Shown: piece after piece, positions 25,055 through 33,484 of the stretch | How positions within the stretch are numbered: position 1 is the stretch's first letter | How the letters are laid out: each line of letters begins with the position of its first letter | Source of the DNA: Planctomycetota bacterium | Lineage (GTDB): Bacteria; Planctomycetota; Phycisphaerae; SM23-33 | Assembly (NCBI GenBank): GCA_022705325.1 | Contig: JAKJER010000004.1 | Coordinates: forward strand, 1-64,000 | DNA length: 64,000 bases | Reading direction: 5' to 3' | Translations under genes and position numbers: made by a program | The notes under the pieces: generated by a model | Told to the model about the DNA's origin: nothing | Seen by the model: only the letters and a program-made list of their open reading frames with translations | Databases searched by the model: none

Positions 25055-25098
25055 CGACGCCCCCGGCGCATTCGCGGCCCCGGGGGCGTCGGTTCTTT
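25055..25098 (+). terminator. Terminator between convergent genes
   Basis: CGACGCCCCCGG (25055-25066) pairs perfectly with CCGGGGGCGTCG (25080-25091) and is followed by TTCTTT. It ends the unit that finishes with the Gfo/Idh gene, just before the convergent FGE-like gene. Confidence 0.82.
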
Positions 25099-25124
25099 CC
25101 CGGCGTCGTCCCGCCCGGCGGTGC

Positions 25125-26789
25125 TCAGTCGCGATCCGCCGACACTACCACGCGGATGCCGTAGGTGCTGGATATCCGGTTCATCGTCACGTCCAATCGG
25201 CTGGCCGAGCGGCACGCGTAGTCCAACCAACCTGAGTATCCGCCGCGCCCCACCTTGTAGCGGCCGGTAGGGGGGCCCTGGGGATCGCGAACGGTCTCAT
25301 CCGGATACGGGCCGAACCAGTCACTGCACAGTTCAAGGAGGTTTCCGTGCATGTCGTAGAGGCCCCAGGGGTTGGGCCTCTTCTGCCCGACCGGCTGGGG
25401 AAAGGGGCAGTGGTACCAGCCGTAGAGCCTCAGCAACTTCGGATCGTCGCCGAAGGAATACATGGTGGTCGTTCCCGCTCGGCAGGCGTATTCCCATTCC
25501 GCCTCGGTCGGCAGGCGGACGGTCTTGCCCGTCCGCGCCGAGACCCGCCTGCAGAACTCGACTGCATCCTCCCAGGATACGTTGTCGATGGGGAGACTGG
25601 CCCCTTTCAACACGCTCTTGTGGCTGCCCATGATCGCCACGTACTGCTCGTGGGTCACCTCGTAGATGCCCATGTAGAACGGCCTGGTGATGATCACCTC
25701 GTGCTGGGGCCCCTCATGGGGCATCCGGTGTGTCTCGCTCTTGGGGCTGCCCATGATGAACTTGCCCGGGCTGATCAGCACCAGCTTCATCGAGACGCCC
25801 CTGCCCAGGTCCAGCGACATCGTTCGCGCCATCCCAGCCACCGCGTCCTGGGCCTGCGCCTTGAGCACCTGCTCCTGGAACGCCGTCGCCTTCAGCCGCA
25901 ACTTGTCATTCGCCTTGTGAATCTCCAGGTAGCGCCGGCAGCACGCGTCGGACCGTTCGAGCAGGACGCGCCGATTGGCCGGCGTGGTCTTCTCGCCCAG
26001 GGCGAGGTACCACCCAGCCAGTTCCAGGCACACGCCCTCGCTCAACTCGCTCAGGGGCTTGGGTGTCAGGGGCAGGTAGGTCCGCATCGACTCGTCCAGG
26101 TCGCCCGTGACCAGCTTGGCCGCCTCGGCCGGATCGTCGAACTCCCCCAGGTAGGCCAGGATCAGGTTCACGCGCGCCCGCACGTCGTCGCTCCTGGCCT
26201 CGACGGCGGCCTTCAATCCCGCCAGGCGCCGCTGGTCCTCCAGGGCCGAGCCCACCTTCTGGATCTTCTCCAGGATCTCCCGTCGCCGTTCCGGGGCCGC
26301 CCCGCCCGCCACGCCCAACGCCCGCCGGTACAGAGCGACCGCTTCGGACGGGTTCTTCTTGACGGCTTGGTCGCCCGCCGCCACCAGGGCTGCCACCAGT
26401 TCCTCCCCCAGCCGTTTGCGGTTCGCCGGAGCGCTGCGGCTGTAGGTGAGTTGCATCACCTCCAGCATCATCATCCGGGTCTCGCCGCCTGTGTCGGGGG
26501 ACAGGCGTGCCAGGAGCCTGGCCGCCTCCATCGCCGTCGGATAACCCGACGGGCCCTTGAGACCGTACTCGTACGCCTTGCGGCACAGCAGGAGCTGAAG
26601 GTCCTTCTGGTCGCCGGTGGCCTTGGCGCCCTTGAGCAGGCTGGCGGCGAAAGCGGCGGCATCGTCCGGGCTTCCGCCGGCCGCCTTCGCCTCCTGCTGT
26701 CCGAACAGCATCTTGTAGTCGCCCTGCGCGTCGGCCAGAACCGTCCCGCACAGACACGCAATCGCCAGGGCCGCTACGAATCTGAACAT
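25125..26789 (-). CDS. Secreted formylglycine-generating-enzyme-like protein with helical N-terminal domain
   Basis: A 554-residue protein. The first 20 residues are a signal peptide (FRFVAALAIACLCGTVLA). Residues about 25-310 are all helical and TPR-like (AVALYRRALGVAGGAAPERR, LELAGWYLALGEKTTPANRR). Residues about 330-554 are an FGE-sulfatase (SUMF1) domain: LISPGKFIMGSPKSE, FYMGIYEVTHEQYVA, RLPTEAEWEYACRAG and PWGLYDMHGNLLELCSDW are diagnostic. True FGE matures sulfatases, but many secreted bacterial members bind other ligands, and I cannot tell which this is. The ATG at 26789 has GGGAG six bases upstream, better than the upstream in-frame ATG. It follows the isomerase-like gene on the same strand after 106 bases. 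Confidence 0.87.
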   Translation of the reverse strand: MFRFVAALAIACLCGTVLADAQGDYKMLFGQQEAKAAGGSPDDAAAFAASLLKGAKATGDQKDLQLLLCRKAYEYGLKGPSGYPTAMEAARLLARLSPDTGGETRMMMLEVMQLTYSRSAPANRKRLGEELVAALVAAGDQAVKKNPSEAVALYRRALGVAGGAAPERRREILEKIQKVGSALEDQRRLAGLKAAVEARSDDVRARVNLILAYLGEFDDPAEAAKLVTGDLDESMRTYLPLTPKPLSELSEGVCLELAGWYLALGEKTTPANRRVLLERSDACCRRYLEIHKANDKLRLKATAFQEQVLKAQAQDAVAGMARTMSLDLGRGVSMKLVLISPGKFIMGSPKSETHRMPHEGPQHEVIITRPFYMGIYEVTHEQYVAIMGSHKSVLKGASLPIDNVSWEDAVEFCRRVSARTGKTVRLPTEAEWEYACRAGTTTMYSFGDDPKLLRLYGWYHCPFPQPVGQKRPNPWGLYDMHGNLLELCSDWFGPYPDETVRDPQGPPTGRYKVGRGGYSGWLDYACRSASRLDVTMNRISSTYGIRVVVSADRD

Positions 26790-26895
26790 GCCAGTCTCCC
26801 TATCCACAAGCGCAGCCGGGCATTGTTAAGAACACAGACGCTTGACGCGCGCATAGAAGGAAGCTGCGCGTCGGCCGAACTGCCAACGCGGCCGC

Positions 26896-28368
26896 TCATA
26901 CCACCTGCGCCTGGAACTTGCACAGGCGGCAGAAGTCGGCCAGCTCGCGCCGGTAGTTGCCGTAGAAGAAGAGCTGGTGGAAGCCGGGATAGCTCAGGAC
27001 CTCCCGCACTCCGTCGAGCTTGACCATGACCGACACGACGCACCCGCCGGCGGGGGGGACGTCGAGGTTCTCGATGGTCTGCCCCGACGAGATGATCAGT
27101 TCGGTGGGCTTGTCCTTGGCCCCCGGCAGGACGTCCAGAACGGTGATCGGCCCGCCCACGCGCCAGAGGGTGCGGGGCACGGCGTCGCGATTGCCGTGGT
27201 GGTGCAGCAGGTCGAAGGGCTCGCCGGGCTGGTCGAACCCGTTCAGGCGCGTCGGGCAGGAGCAGTGGGCGCCGATGACCGCCTCGCGGGCGGTCTCGGC
27301 TACCGGATCCTGCTGGAAGCCCGGGCGGTCGAAGAGGTACTGCACCATCACGTGGCTGGCGACGGCGCCCAGGTCGGCTTCGCAGGCCGCCGGCACCCCC
27401 TCGTCGTTCATCCGCGACCAGGCGATGCATGGCAGGGAGACCTTGCTCTTGCCCAGGGCGCCCAGGCAGTCCATGGTGATGGCGTCGGCCTGCTCGTCCT
27501 GGAGGATGCGGCGGGCGGTCACGTAGGCCCGCACGCCGTTGAGCACGTCCTGATGGCTGGCCCCGCCGCCCAGGCGCCGGGCCCGGCGGATGTACTGGTC
27601 AGCGATGGCCCGCACTTCGTCGTTCTCCGGGATGCCATTGTAGACCTCCAGGAACGTCGAGGCCGGCACGTACTGCAGGGAGATGCCCGTGTCGGCCAGC
27701 ACGCCCTCCTGTCGCTTGGCCCCGCGCAGCACTACGCATCGCGTCGCCTTCATGCGGGCGCGGGCGGCGAGCATCTTGATCCCGTAGGCCGGCTGGGAGA
27801 AGTCGTCGGTGCAGTAGATGACGCACCCGGTCTTGTCGGCCAGCGGCGTGGTGTTGGTGGTGAAGCTCGTGCCCAGGGGCGAGTAGATGACGGCCGGGAT
27901 GCCGCTGTCGATGGTCTTGGCCGCCGAGGGCCAGGCGTGCTCCTGGCGGTCCAGCAGGACCAGGACGACGCCGTCGACCTTGTCGGCCGACGCGGAAGCC
28001 AGCCAGGCGTCCGTCTCGGCCAGGCTGTACAGGGGTTCGGGACGCACGTCGATCCTGGCCCGCGCGGCGGCCGCCGCCTGGTTCAGCTTGTCCGTGTAGA
28101 GCTTCCTGGCCGCCTCGCCGTCGTAGACCGCGCCGGGCCAACGCATGCCGTACTCGCCCTTGCGGCGGACGAAGGCCGCCCGGATTGACGGCGAGAGTTT
28201 GGAGGCCGGGCCGTTGAGGCGGATCGGCGCCGGCGACGGTTCCAGGGCCGCCGGGCCGCACCCGCCCACGAGGACCGCGCCGGCTGCCCCCGCGGCGGTG
28301 GAGAGGAACGTGCGGCGGCTGAGCAGGGAGTGACACGAGCAGTGGGCGGCGCAACGGTTGACGGCCAT
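26896..28368 (-). CDS. Exported L-fucose/L-arabinose isomerase-like lipoprotein
   Basis: A 490-residue protein. The N-terminus holds a Tat-type RR (R18-R19, SRRTFLSTAAGAAGAVLVGG) ending in a lipobox-like cysteine C37. The rest has the layout of L-fucose/L-arabinose isomerase-fold proteins: an N-terminal part with DGVVLVLLDRQEHAWPSA, then AITMDCLGALGKSKVSLPCI and the acid-rich VPAACEADLGAVASHVMVQY, where E and D match metal-binding positions in the family. Sugar isomerases of this kind are normally cytoplasmic, so an exported form is unusual. Whether it is an active isomerase is not known. AGGAG lies seven bases before the ATG at 28368. It is divergent from the prepilin-like gene. Confidence 0.72.
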   Translation of the reverse strand: MAVNRCAAHCSCHSLLSRRTFLSTAAGAAGAVLVGGCGPAALEPSPAPIRLNGPASKLSPSIRAAFVRRKGEYGMRWPGAVYDGEAARKLYTDKLNQAAAAARARIDVRPEPLYSLAETDAWLASASADKVDGVVLVLLDRQEHAWPSAAKTIDSGIPAVIYSPLGTSFTTNTTPLADKTGCVIYCTDDFSQPAYGIKMLAARARMKATRCVVLRGAKRQEGVLADTGISLQYVPASTFLEVYNGIPENDEVRAIADQYIRRARRLGGGASHQDVLNGVRAYVTARRILQDEQADAITMDCLGALGKSKVSLPCIAWSRMNDEGVPAACEADLGAVASHVMVQYLFDRPGFQQDPVAETAREAVIGAHCSCPTRLNGFDQPGEPFDLLHHHGNRDAVPRTLWRVGGPITVLDVLPGAKDKPTELIISSGQTIENLDVPPAGGCVVSVMVKLDGVREVLSYPGFHQLFFYGNYRRELADFCRLCKFQAQVV

Positions 28369-28734
28369 GAGGGATCTCCTTCTCTGATGGTACCGGGCAT
28401 GCGGCGCCAGGCCGCGAACGTCGATTGGCCGTTGCGGCGGGCAGCCCGACGGAGGCTGGGGTGTGGGCGATCCATTGGCGGTCAAAGTGGCCCGGACAAC
28501 CCGCAGCCGCAGCCCCCGCTGCCAGCCGGCAGCCACACTCTGACGGCCATTATCGCCCATTCAAGCACCCTGTCAAGGATGCGAAACGACCGGCCAACGC
28601 GACCCGTCACTTGCGCCGGACTTCGCAATTTTGACAGAATGGTGCGCAAAATTGCATGGACCTGATCGCGCCGCGCGGGAGAATGACGTCCGCAACCAGT
28701 TGGGCTGGGTGGGCCAGCCGGAAACGAGAAGCAG
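28369..28734. other. Divergent promoter region between isomerase-like and prepilin-like genes
   Basis: No gene is seen in these 366 bases. The clearest structure is the inverted repeat GCAATTTTG (28625-28633) with CAAAATTGC (28647-28655), 13 bases apart. AT-rich arms in this GC-rich region suggest an operator or a structured leader for the prepilin-like gene. Confidence 0.45.
28625..28655. promoter_or_regulatory. 9+9 bp inverted repeat, candidate operator
   Basis: GCAATTTTG and CAAAATTGC are perfect inverted copies with a 13-base spacer. It lies 80 bases before the prepilin-like start. A centre-to-centre distance of 22 bases, two helical turns, fits a dimeric regulator bound on one face of DNA. 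The regulator is unknown; the XylR-type protein two genes on is a candidate only by proximity. Confidence 0.4.
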
Positions 28735-29508
28735 ATGAGCAATCGCAGTCCCCATCCAGACCGCAGAGCCCTGGCGGCGTTCACCCTGGTCGAGTTGTTG
28801 ATCTCCGTTTCCATCATCGCCTTGCTGTTGTCGATCCTGGTGCCCACGCTGGGCAGGGCGCGGGAGTTGACCCGCCGGGCCACCTGCGCCGCCAACCTCC
28901 AGGGGCTCTCGCGGGCGGTGGCGACCTACGGCGCGGACTACCGGACGCAGTTGCCCCAGTTCAGCGCGTACTGCGGGTCGTGGCTGTGGGACATCTCGTA
29001 CCTCAACCGCGATTACCTGATCGAGTGCGGCGCCCAGCGTCGAATGCTCTATTGCCCCTCGGGCCTGTACCAGGACCTGGACCAGCACTGGTGGTTCGGC
29101 GGGTTCACCGTCAGCGGGTACTGGTGGTTCCACCGGCGCGTCCCGCCCGGGGGGACCGGCTGGACCGCCAAGCCCCTGCTGGACCCCAAGGCCAACCCCG
29201 ACGGGCGGAAGTACCTCGTCCACCTTCAGGAGGACCTCCAGGTCGTTACCGCCGCCGGGGCCACCACCTTCCGCACGTTGGGGCCGGGCGATCTGGAACT
29301 GGCTGCCGACGCGACCATCTCCAGCGTGATTAACGGGCAGGACTTCTTCGGGTACACCAAGGGCGGCTCGACCCAGCCCCACCGCACCAGCCACATGGAC
29401 GGCGGCAATCCCGCCGGTGGGAGCATCATGTTCCTGGACGGGCACGTGAGCTGGCGAGACTTTCAGGATATGCGCAAGCGGGCGTTCGGGCCGGAACACT
29501 GGTGGTAG
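28735..29508 (+). CDS. Prepilin-type N-terminal cleavage protein with H-X9-DG-like C-terminus
   Basis: A 257-residue type IV pilin/pseudopilin-like protein. The N-terminus is a class III signal, AFTLVELLISVSIIALLLSI, with the +1 Phe and Glu5 replaced by the usual FTLVE. It should be cut and methylated by a prepilin peptidase. Near the C-terminus GGSIMFLDGHVSW matches the DGHV motif of the large planctomycete family with H-X9-DG domains (DUF1559-like). The middle is Trp/Tyr-rich (DLDQHWWFGGFTVSGYWWFH). These proteins occur in dozens of copies per genome; their roles are unknown, possibly secretion-pilus or surface fibre subunits. It is followed at once by an AGGGAATAGGG repeat and the XylR gene. 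Confidence 0.85.
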   Translation: MSNRSPHPDRRALAAFTLVELLISVSIIALLLSILVPTLGRARELTRRATCAANLQGLSRAVATYGADYRTQLPQFSAYCGSWLWDISYLNRDYLIECGAQRRMLYCPSGLYQDLDQHWWFGGFTVSGYWWFHRRVPPGGTGWTAKPLLDPKANPDGRKYLVHLQEDLQVVTAAGATTFRTLGPGDLELAADATISSVINGQDFFGYTKGGSTQPHRTSHMDGGNPAGGSIMFLDGHVSWRDFQDMRKRAFGPEHWW

Positions 29509-29512
29509 AACG

Positions 29513-29535
29513 GTTAGGGAATAGGGACCAGGAAG
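29513..29535 (+). repeat. TTAGGGAATAGGGACCAGGAAG repeat, copy 2
   Basis: This lies four bases after the prepilin-like stop and before the ribosome site of the XylR gene. It shares an 18-of-19 match (AGGGAATAGGGACCAGGAA against AGGGAATAGGGACGAGGAA) with the copy at 61911-61954. Confidence 0.7.
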
Positions 29536-29547
29536 CTGAGTGTAAGG

Positions 29548-30738
29548 ATGATTCCAAAAGTCGCATTGTTGATCGAGACCTCCCGCGGGTACGGGCGGGC
29601 CCTGCTGCGCGGGATCGTCCGCTATGCCCGCCTGCACGGCCCCTGGTCGTTCTACCTCACGCCGGCTGACTTCCGCCAGGTCCTGCCGCGCATGGAGCAG
29701 TGGGGGGGCACGGGCATCATCGCCCGCGTCGAGACGCCCGAGGTCGCCCGCCAGATCGTCGCCAGCCGCCTGCCCACCGTCTGCCTGGACCTCAACGCCG
29801 AGCAACTGGACGACCACAACCCGCTGGCGCAGATGGGCGAGATCCACCCCGACGCCGACCGCACCGCCCGCCTGGCGGCCGACCACCTGCTGGAGAGGGG
29901 CTTTCGCCACTTCGCCTTTGTCGGCGTGGGCGGGCAGCGGCGCTGGTCCGAGCAGCGCCAGGCCGCCTTCGCCGCCCGCCTGGGCGAGCAGGGCTTCACC
30001 TGCCACCAGTACCGCCCCCCGGCCCTGAGGGCCGACCTGCCCTCCGTGGACGGGCGCCAGTGGGGGCGCGAGGAGTCGCGCCTGGCCCGCTGGCTGGTGG
30101 GCCTGCCCCGCCCGCTGGGCCTCATGGCCTGCAACGACGATCGCGGGCGGCAGGTCCTGGAGGTCTGCCGCACCCACTCCATCCGCGTGGGCGAGGAGAT
30201 CGCAGTCGTCGGCGTGGACAACGACGAGCTGCTGTGCGAGATGGCCGACCCGCCGCTGTCCAGCGTGGCCCTCAACGCCGAGCGGGGCGGCTTCGAGGCC
30301 GCCCGCCTCCTAGACGACTACATGGCCGGGCGCGTCCGCGGCCCGCGACGCCTGCTGGTCGAGCCCCTGCACGTGGTCACCCGCAGTTCCACCGACGTGG
30401 TCGCACTCGAAGACGCCGAGGTCGCCCGTGCCCTGCGGTTCATCCGCGAGCAGGCCTGCACCAACACCTTCCAGGTCGACGACGTTATCCGCCAGGGCAC
30501 CCTCTCCCGACGCACCCTGGAGATCCGCTTCCGACGCGCCCTGCGGCGAAGCGTCCAGGACGAAATCGAACGCGTTCGCCTCGAACGGGTCAAGCGCCTG
30601 CTGGCCGAGAGCGACGCCCCGGTCACCCGGCTGGCCGAGCTGGCCGGTTTCAACACCGCCAGCTACATGGGACTTGTTTTCCGCCGCCAAACCGGCAAGA
30701 CTCCACGACAGTACCGCACCTGGGTGCGGAGTCGGTGA
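29548..30738 (+). CDS. XylR-type transcriptional regulator (sugar-binding domain plus AraC HTH)
   Basis: A 396-residue regulator. Residues 1-275 form a LacI/PBP-I sugar-binding domain (VALLIETSRGYGRALLRGIV, GLMACNDDRGRQVLEVCRTH, AVVGVDNDELLCEMADPPLS). Residues about 285-396 form an AraC-family DNA-binding domain with two helix-turn-helix units, ending FNTASYMGLVFRRQTGKTPR. This order is that of XylR from enteric bacteria. It likely senses a sugar entering through the ABC importer encoded next, 133 bases downstream, and activates that operon. The ribosome site GTAAGGATG is close to the ATG. Confidence 0.92.
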   Translation: MIPKVALLIETSRGYGRALLRGIVRYARLHGPWSFYLTPADFRQVLPRMEQWGGTGIIARVETPEVARQIVASRLPTVCLDLNAEQLDDHNPLAQMGEIHPDADRTARLAADHLLERGFRHFAFVGVGGQRRWSEQRQAAFAARLGEQGFTCHQYRPPALRADLPSVDGRQWGREESRLARWLVGLPRPLGLMACNDDRGRQVLEVCRTHSIRVGEEIAVVGVDNDELLCEMADPPLSSVALNAERGGFEAARLLDDYMAGRVRGPRRLLVEPLHVVTRSSTDVVALEDAEVARALRFIREQACTNTFQVDDVIRQGTLSRRTLEIRFRRALRRSVQDEIERVRLERVKRLLAESDAPVTRLAELAGFNTASYMGLVFRRQTGKTPRQYRTWVRSR

Positions 30739-30800
30739 ATCATTGACCATTGAAAACCGACCACGAACCGTTGAAGATGGTCGTTTACATGGGACCACGG

Positions 30801-30854
30801 GCCTGCCGGCGGGCAGGCGGTACGGCGACTCAAGCCTGCCTGGCGGCAGGCAGG
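30801..30854. repeat. Pair of CCTGCC...GGCAGG palindromes
   Basis: GCCTGCC-GGCG-GGCAGGC (30801-30818) and CCTGCCTG-GCGG-CAGGCAGG (30835-30854) lie just before the ribosome site of the binding-protein gene. Perfect palindromic versions are at 33485-33506 and 51024-51043. This is a repeat family seen widely in environmental genomes. Confidence 0.75.
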
Positions 30855-30871
30855 ACCAACAGGAGACGCAG

Positions 30872-31852
30872 ATGAGCAAGCGAATCGGCGAAATCGTGCT
30901 GGTGGCGGGACTGCTGGCCGCGGGAATGATGCTGGCCTCGTGCGACAAGGGCCAGCCTAAGGACGGCGCCGGCAAGAAGAAGATCGTCGTGGGCTTCTCC
31001 CAGATCGGGGCCGAGAGCGACTGGCGAAAGGCCAACACCGAGTCCATCAAGGCCGAGGCCGCCAAGCGAGGCATCGAGTTGAAGTTCGCCGACGCCCAGC
31101 AGAAGCAGGAGAACCAGATCCAGGCCCTGCGGAGCTTCATCCAGATGAAGGTGGACGTGATCGCCTTCTCGCCGGTGGTCGAGACCGGCTGGGAGCCGGT
31201 CCTCCGCGAGATCAAGAAGGCGGGCATCCCCGTCATCCTCAGCGACCGCGCCGTCGACGTGAGCGACGATTCGCTCTTCAAGACGTTCATCGGCGCCGAT
31301 TTCGTCGAGGAAGGGCGCCGCGCCGGGCGATGGCTGGTCAAGAAGACCGGCGGCAAGGCGAAGATCGCCGAACTCCAGGGCACCCCGGGCTCGGCCCCGG
31401 CCATCGACCGCAAGAAGGGCTTCGAGGAGATCCTCAAGGACCACCCGGACATGAAGATCATCAAGAGCCAGACCGGCGACTTCACCCGCGCCAAGGGCAA
31501 GGAGGTCTTCGAGTCCTTCCTCAAGAGCCCCGAGGGCAAAGAGATCAACGTCCTCTACGCCCACAACGATGACATGGCCCTGGGCGCCATCCAGGCCATC
31601 GAGGAGGCGGGCAAGAAGCCCGGAAAGGACATCCTCATCGTCTCCATCGACGGCGTCCGCGGGGCCTTCGAAGCCATGGTCGCGGGCAAACTCAACTGCT
31701 CCGTCGAGTGCAACCCGCTCCTGGGCCCGCAGATGTTCGACCTGGTCGAGAAGATCGTGGCCGGGCAGGAGATCCCCAAGCGCGTGGTCGTCGAGGAAGG
31801 CGTCTTCGACGAGAGCCAGGCCAAAGAGGCCCTGCCCACGCGGAAGTACTAG
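30872..31852 (+). CDS. ytfQ: Sugar ABC transporter substrate-binding lipoprotein, YtfQ type
   Basis: A 326-residue periplasmic-binding lipoprotein with signal and lipobox LASC (C24). It follows YtfQ of E. coli closely: VVGFSQIGAESDWRKANTES, ADAQQKQENQIQALRSFIQM, VVETGWEPVLREIKKAGIPV, IDRKKGFEEILKDHPDMKII, SQTGDFTRAKGKEVFESF and VLYAHNDDMALGAIQAIEEA are all conserved. YtfQ binds galactofuranose, so a pentose/hexofuranose is the best guess for the ligand. AGGAG lies before the ATG. It is the first gene of the importer operon, downstream of the XylR regulator. Confidence 0.93.
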   Translation: MSKRIGEIVLVAGLLAAGMMLASCDKGQPKDGAGKKKIVVGFSQIGAESDWRKANTESIKAEAAKRGIELKFADAQQKQENQIQALRSFIQMKVDVIAFSPVVETGWEPVLREIKKAGIPVILSDRAVDVSDDSLFKTFIGADFVEEGRRAGRWLVKKTGGKAKIAELQGTPGSAPAIDRKKGFEEILKDHPDMKIIKSQTGDFTRAKGKEVFESFLKSPEGKEINVLYAHNDDMALGAIQAIEEAGKKPGKDILIVSIDGVRGAFEAMVAGKLNCSVECNPLLGPQMFDLVEKIVAGQEIPKRVVVEEGVFDESQAKEALPTRKY

Positions 31853-31863
31853 TTGTTCGTTAT

Positions 31864-31947
31864 TTGTTGTTGGTTGTTTGTTGTTGGATGCGTCCGGCGG
31901 CAGGTGACTGTGAAGCGAACTCTCCGAACAACCAACAACAAACAACC
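31864..31947. repeat. TTGTTGTTGG inverted simple repeat
   Basis: GGTTGTTTGTTGTTGG (31872-31887) and CCAACAACAAACAACC (31932-31947) are a perfect 16-bp inverted pair with a 44-base spacer, embedded in longer GTT/AAC runs. It fills the gap between the binding protein and the ATPase gene inside the operon, so the mRNA would carry a long stem between the two cistrons. Confidence 0.75.
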
Positions 31948-31953
31948 GAGAAC

Positions 31954-33471
31954 ATGAATCCGCTCCTCCAGATTTGCGGCCTGACGAAATCCTTCCCCGG
32001 CGTACGCGCGCTGGAGGGGGTCGATTTCGCCGTGCGCCCGGGCGAGGTCCACGCCCTCATGGGCGAGAACGGGGCCGGCAAGAGCACCCTCATCAAGGTC
32101 CTGACCGGCGTCTACGGCCGCGACGGCGGGTCCATCGAACTGGGCGGGCGGGCCATCGCCCCGCGGTCCCCCCAGGACGCCGAGCGAGAGGGCATCAGCA
32201 CCGTCTATCAGGAAGTCAACCTCATCCCCGAGCTGTCGGTGGCCGAGAACATCTGCCTGGGCCGCCAGTCCACCGTCGGCGGGCTGATCCGTTGGGGGGC
32301 CATCCGCCGGCGGGCCCAGCAGGCCCTGGCGCGCCTGGGCCTGGACATCGACGTGACGGCGACGCTCTCGTCCTACTCCATCGCCATCCAGCAGATGGTG
32401 GCCATCGCCCGCGCCCTGGACGTGCAGGCGAGGCTGCTCATCCTCGACGAGCCCACCAGCAGTCTGGACGAGCAGGAGGTGGCCGAGCTGTTCGCCGTGC
32501 TTCGCCGCCTGCGAGACGATGGGCTCGGCATCGTCTTCATCACGCACTTTCTGGACCAGGTGTACGCGATCAGCGACCGGATCACCGTGCTTCGCAACGG
32601 GAAGCTGGTGGGCACGTACGAGGCCGCCGGGCTGCCCAAGCTGTCGCTGATCGCCCACATGATCGGCAAGGACCCAGCCGAGGTGGAGGCGATGAGCCAG
32701 GCGCCGCCCCCGCCCGCGCCTACCGGCGCCGAGGCGTTCCTGCGGGCGGAGCAATTGGGCCGGGCCGGCTCGATCGCGCCCATGGACCTGGCCATCCACG
32801 CCGGCGAGGTGGTCGGTCTGGCCGGGCTGCTGGGGAGCGGGCGGACCGAACTGGCCCGCCTGCTGTTCGGCATCGACAGAAGCGACACCGGGCGGGTCGA
32901 GGTGGAGGGACGCTCCGTCCGCCTGGGCCACCCGCGCCGGGCGATTGCCCTTGGCCTGGCCTTCACGCCCGAGGACCGCAAGATCGCGGGCATCATCCCC
33001 AGCCTGTCGGTGCGGGAGAACATCATCCTGGCCCTTCAGGCCAGCCGCGGACCGTGGCGGCGGCTGGCGGCGTCGCGCCAGGCGGAGTTGGCCGACCGCT
33101 TCATCGACGCCCTGGGCATCAAGACGCCCGATCGCGAGCAGGCCGTCGCCAACCTCTCGGGCGGCAACCAGCAGAAGGTCATCCTGGGTCGCTGGCTGGC
33201 GATGGAGCCGCGCCTGCTCATCCTGGACGAACCCACCCGCGGCATCGACGTCGGCGCCAAGGCCGAGATCGAGAAGCTCATGGCCAACCTCCGCCAGAAG
33301 GGCATGGCCATCCTCTTCATCAGTTCCGAGTTGGAAGAGGTCGTCCGCGACAGCCAGCGGGTCATCGTCCTCCGCGACCGCTGCAAGATCGGCGAGCTGA
33401 CCGGCGGACAGATTGACGAGCACGCCATCATGCACATGATCGCCGGCACGCAGGGGGGCGAACATGGCTAA
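31954..33471 (+). CDS. ytfR: Sugar ABC transporter ATPase with two nucleotide-binding domains, YtfR type
   Basis: A 505-residue double ATPase of the RbsA/YtfR group. The first domain has Walker A GENGAGKST, YQEVNLIPELSVAENICLG, a degenerate signature (SSYSIAIQQMVAIARAL) and Walker B LLILDEPTSSLDEQE. The second has GLAGLLGSGRTELARLLFGI at the Walker A position (degenerate, as usual), signature LSGGNQQKVILGRWL and LLILDEPTRGIDVGAK. It powers import through the two permeases encoded next. The ATG at 31954 begins the conserved LLQICGLTKSFPGV; its ribosome site is weak and it lies three bases outside the GTT/AAC stem, so translation may depend on the gene before. Confidence 0.94.
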   Translation: MNPLLQICGLTKSFPGVRALEGVDFAVRPGEVHALMGENGAGKSTLIKVLTGVYGRDGGSIELGGRAIAPRSPQDAEREGISTVYQEVNLIPELSVAENICLGRQSTVGGLIRWGAIRRRAQQALARLGLDIDVTATLSSYSIAIQQMVAIARALDVQARLLILDEPTSSLDEQEVAELFAVLRRLRDDGLGIVFITHFLDQVYAISDRITVLRNGKLVGTYEAAGLPKLSLIAHMIGKDPAEVEAMSQAPPPPAPTGAEAFLRAEQLGRAGSIAPMDLAIHAGEVVGLAGLLGSGRTELARLLFGIDRSDTGRVEVEGRSVRLGHPRRAIALGLAFTPEDRKIAGIIPSLSVRENIILALQASRGPWRRLAASRQAELADRFIDALGIKTPDREQAVANLSGGNQQKVILGRWLAMEPRLLILDEPTRGIDVGAKAEIEKLMANLRQKGMAILFISSELEEVVRDSQRVIVLRDRCKIGELTGGQIDEHAIMHMIAGTQGGEHG

Positions 33472-33484
33472 TTGCGGACTGAGG

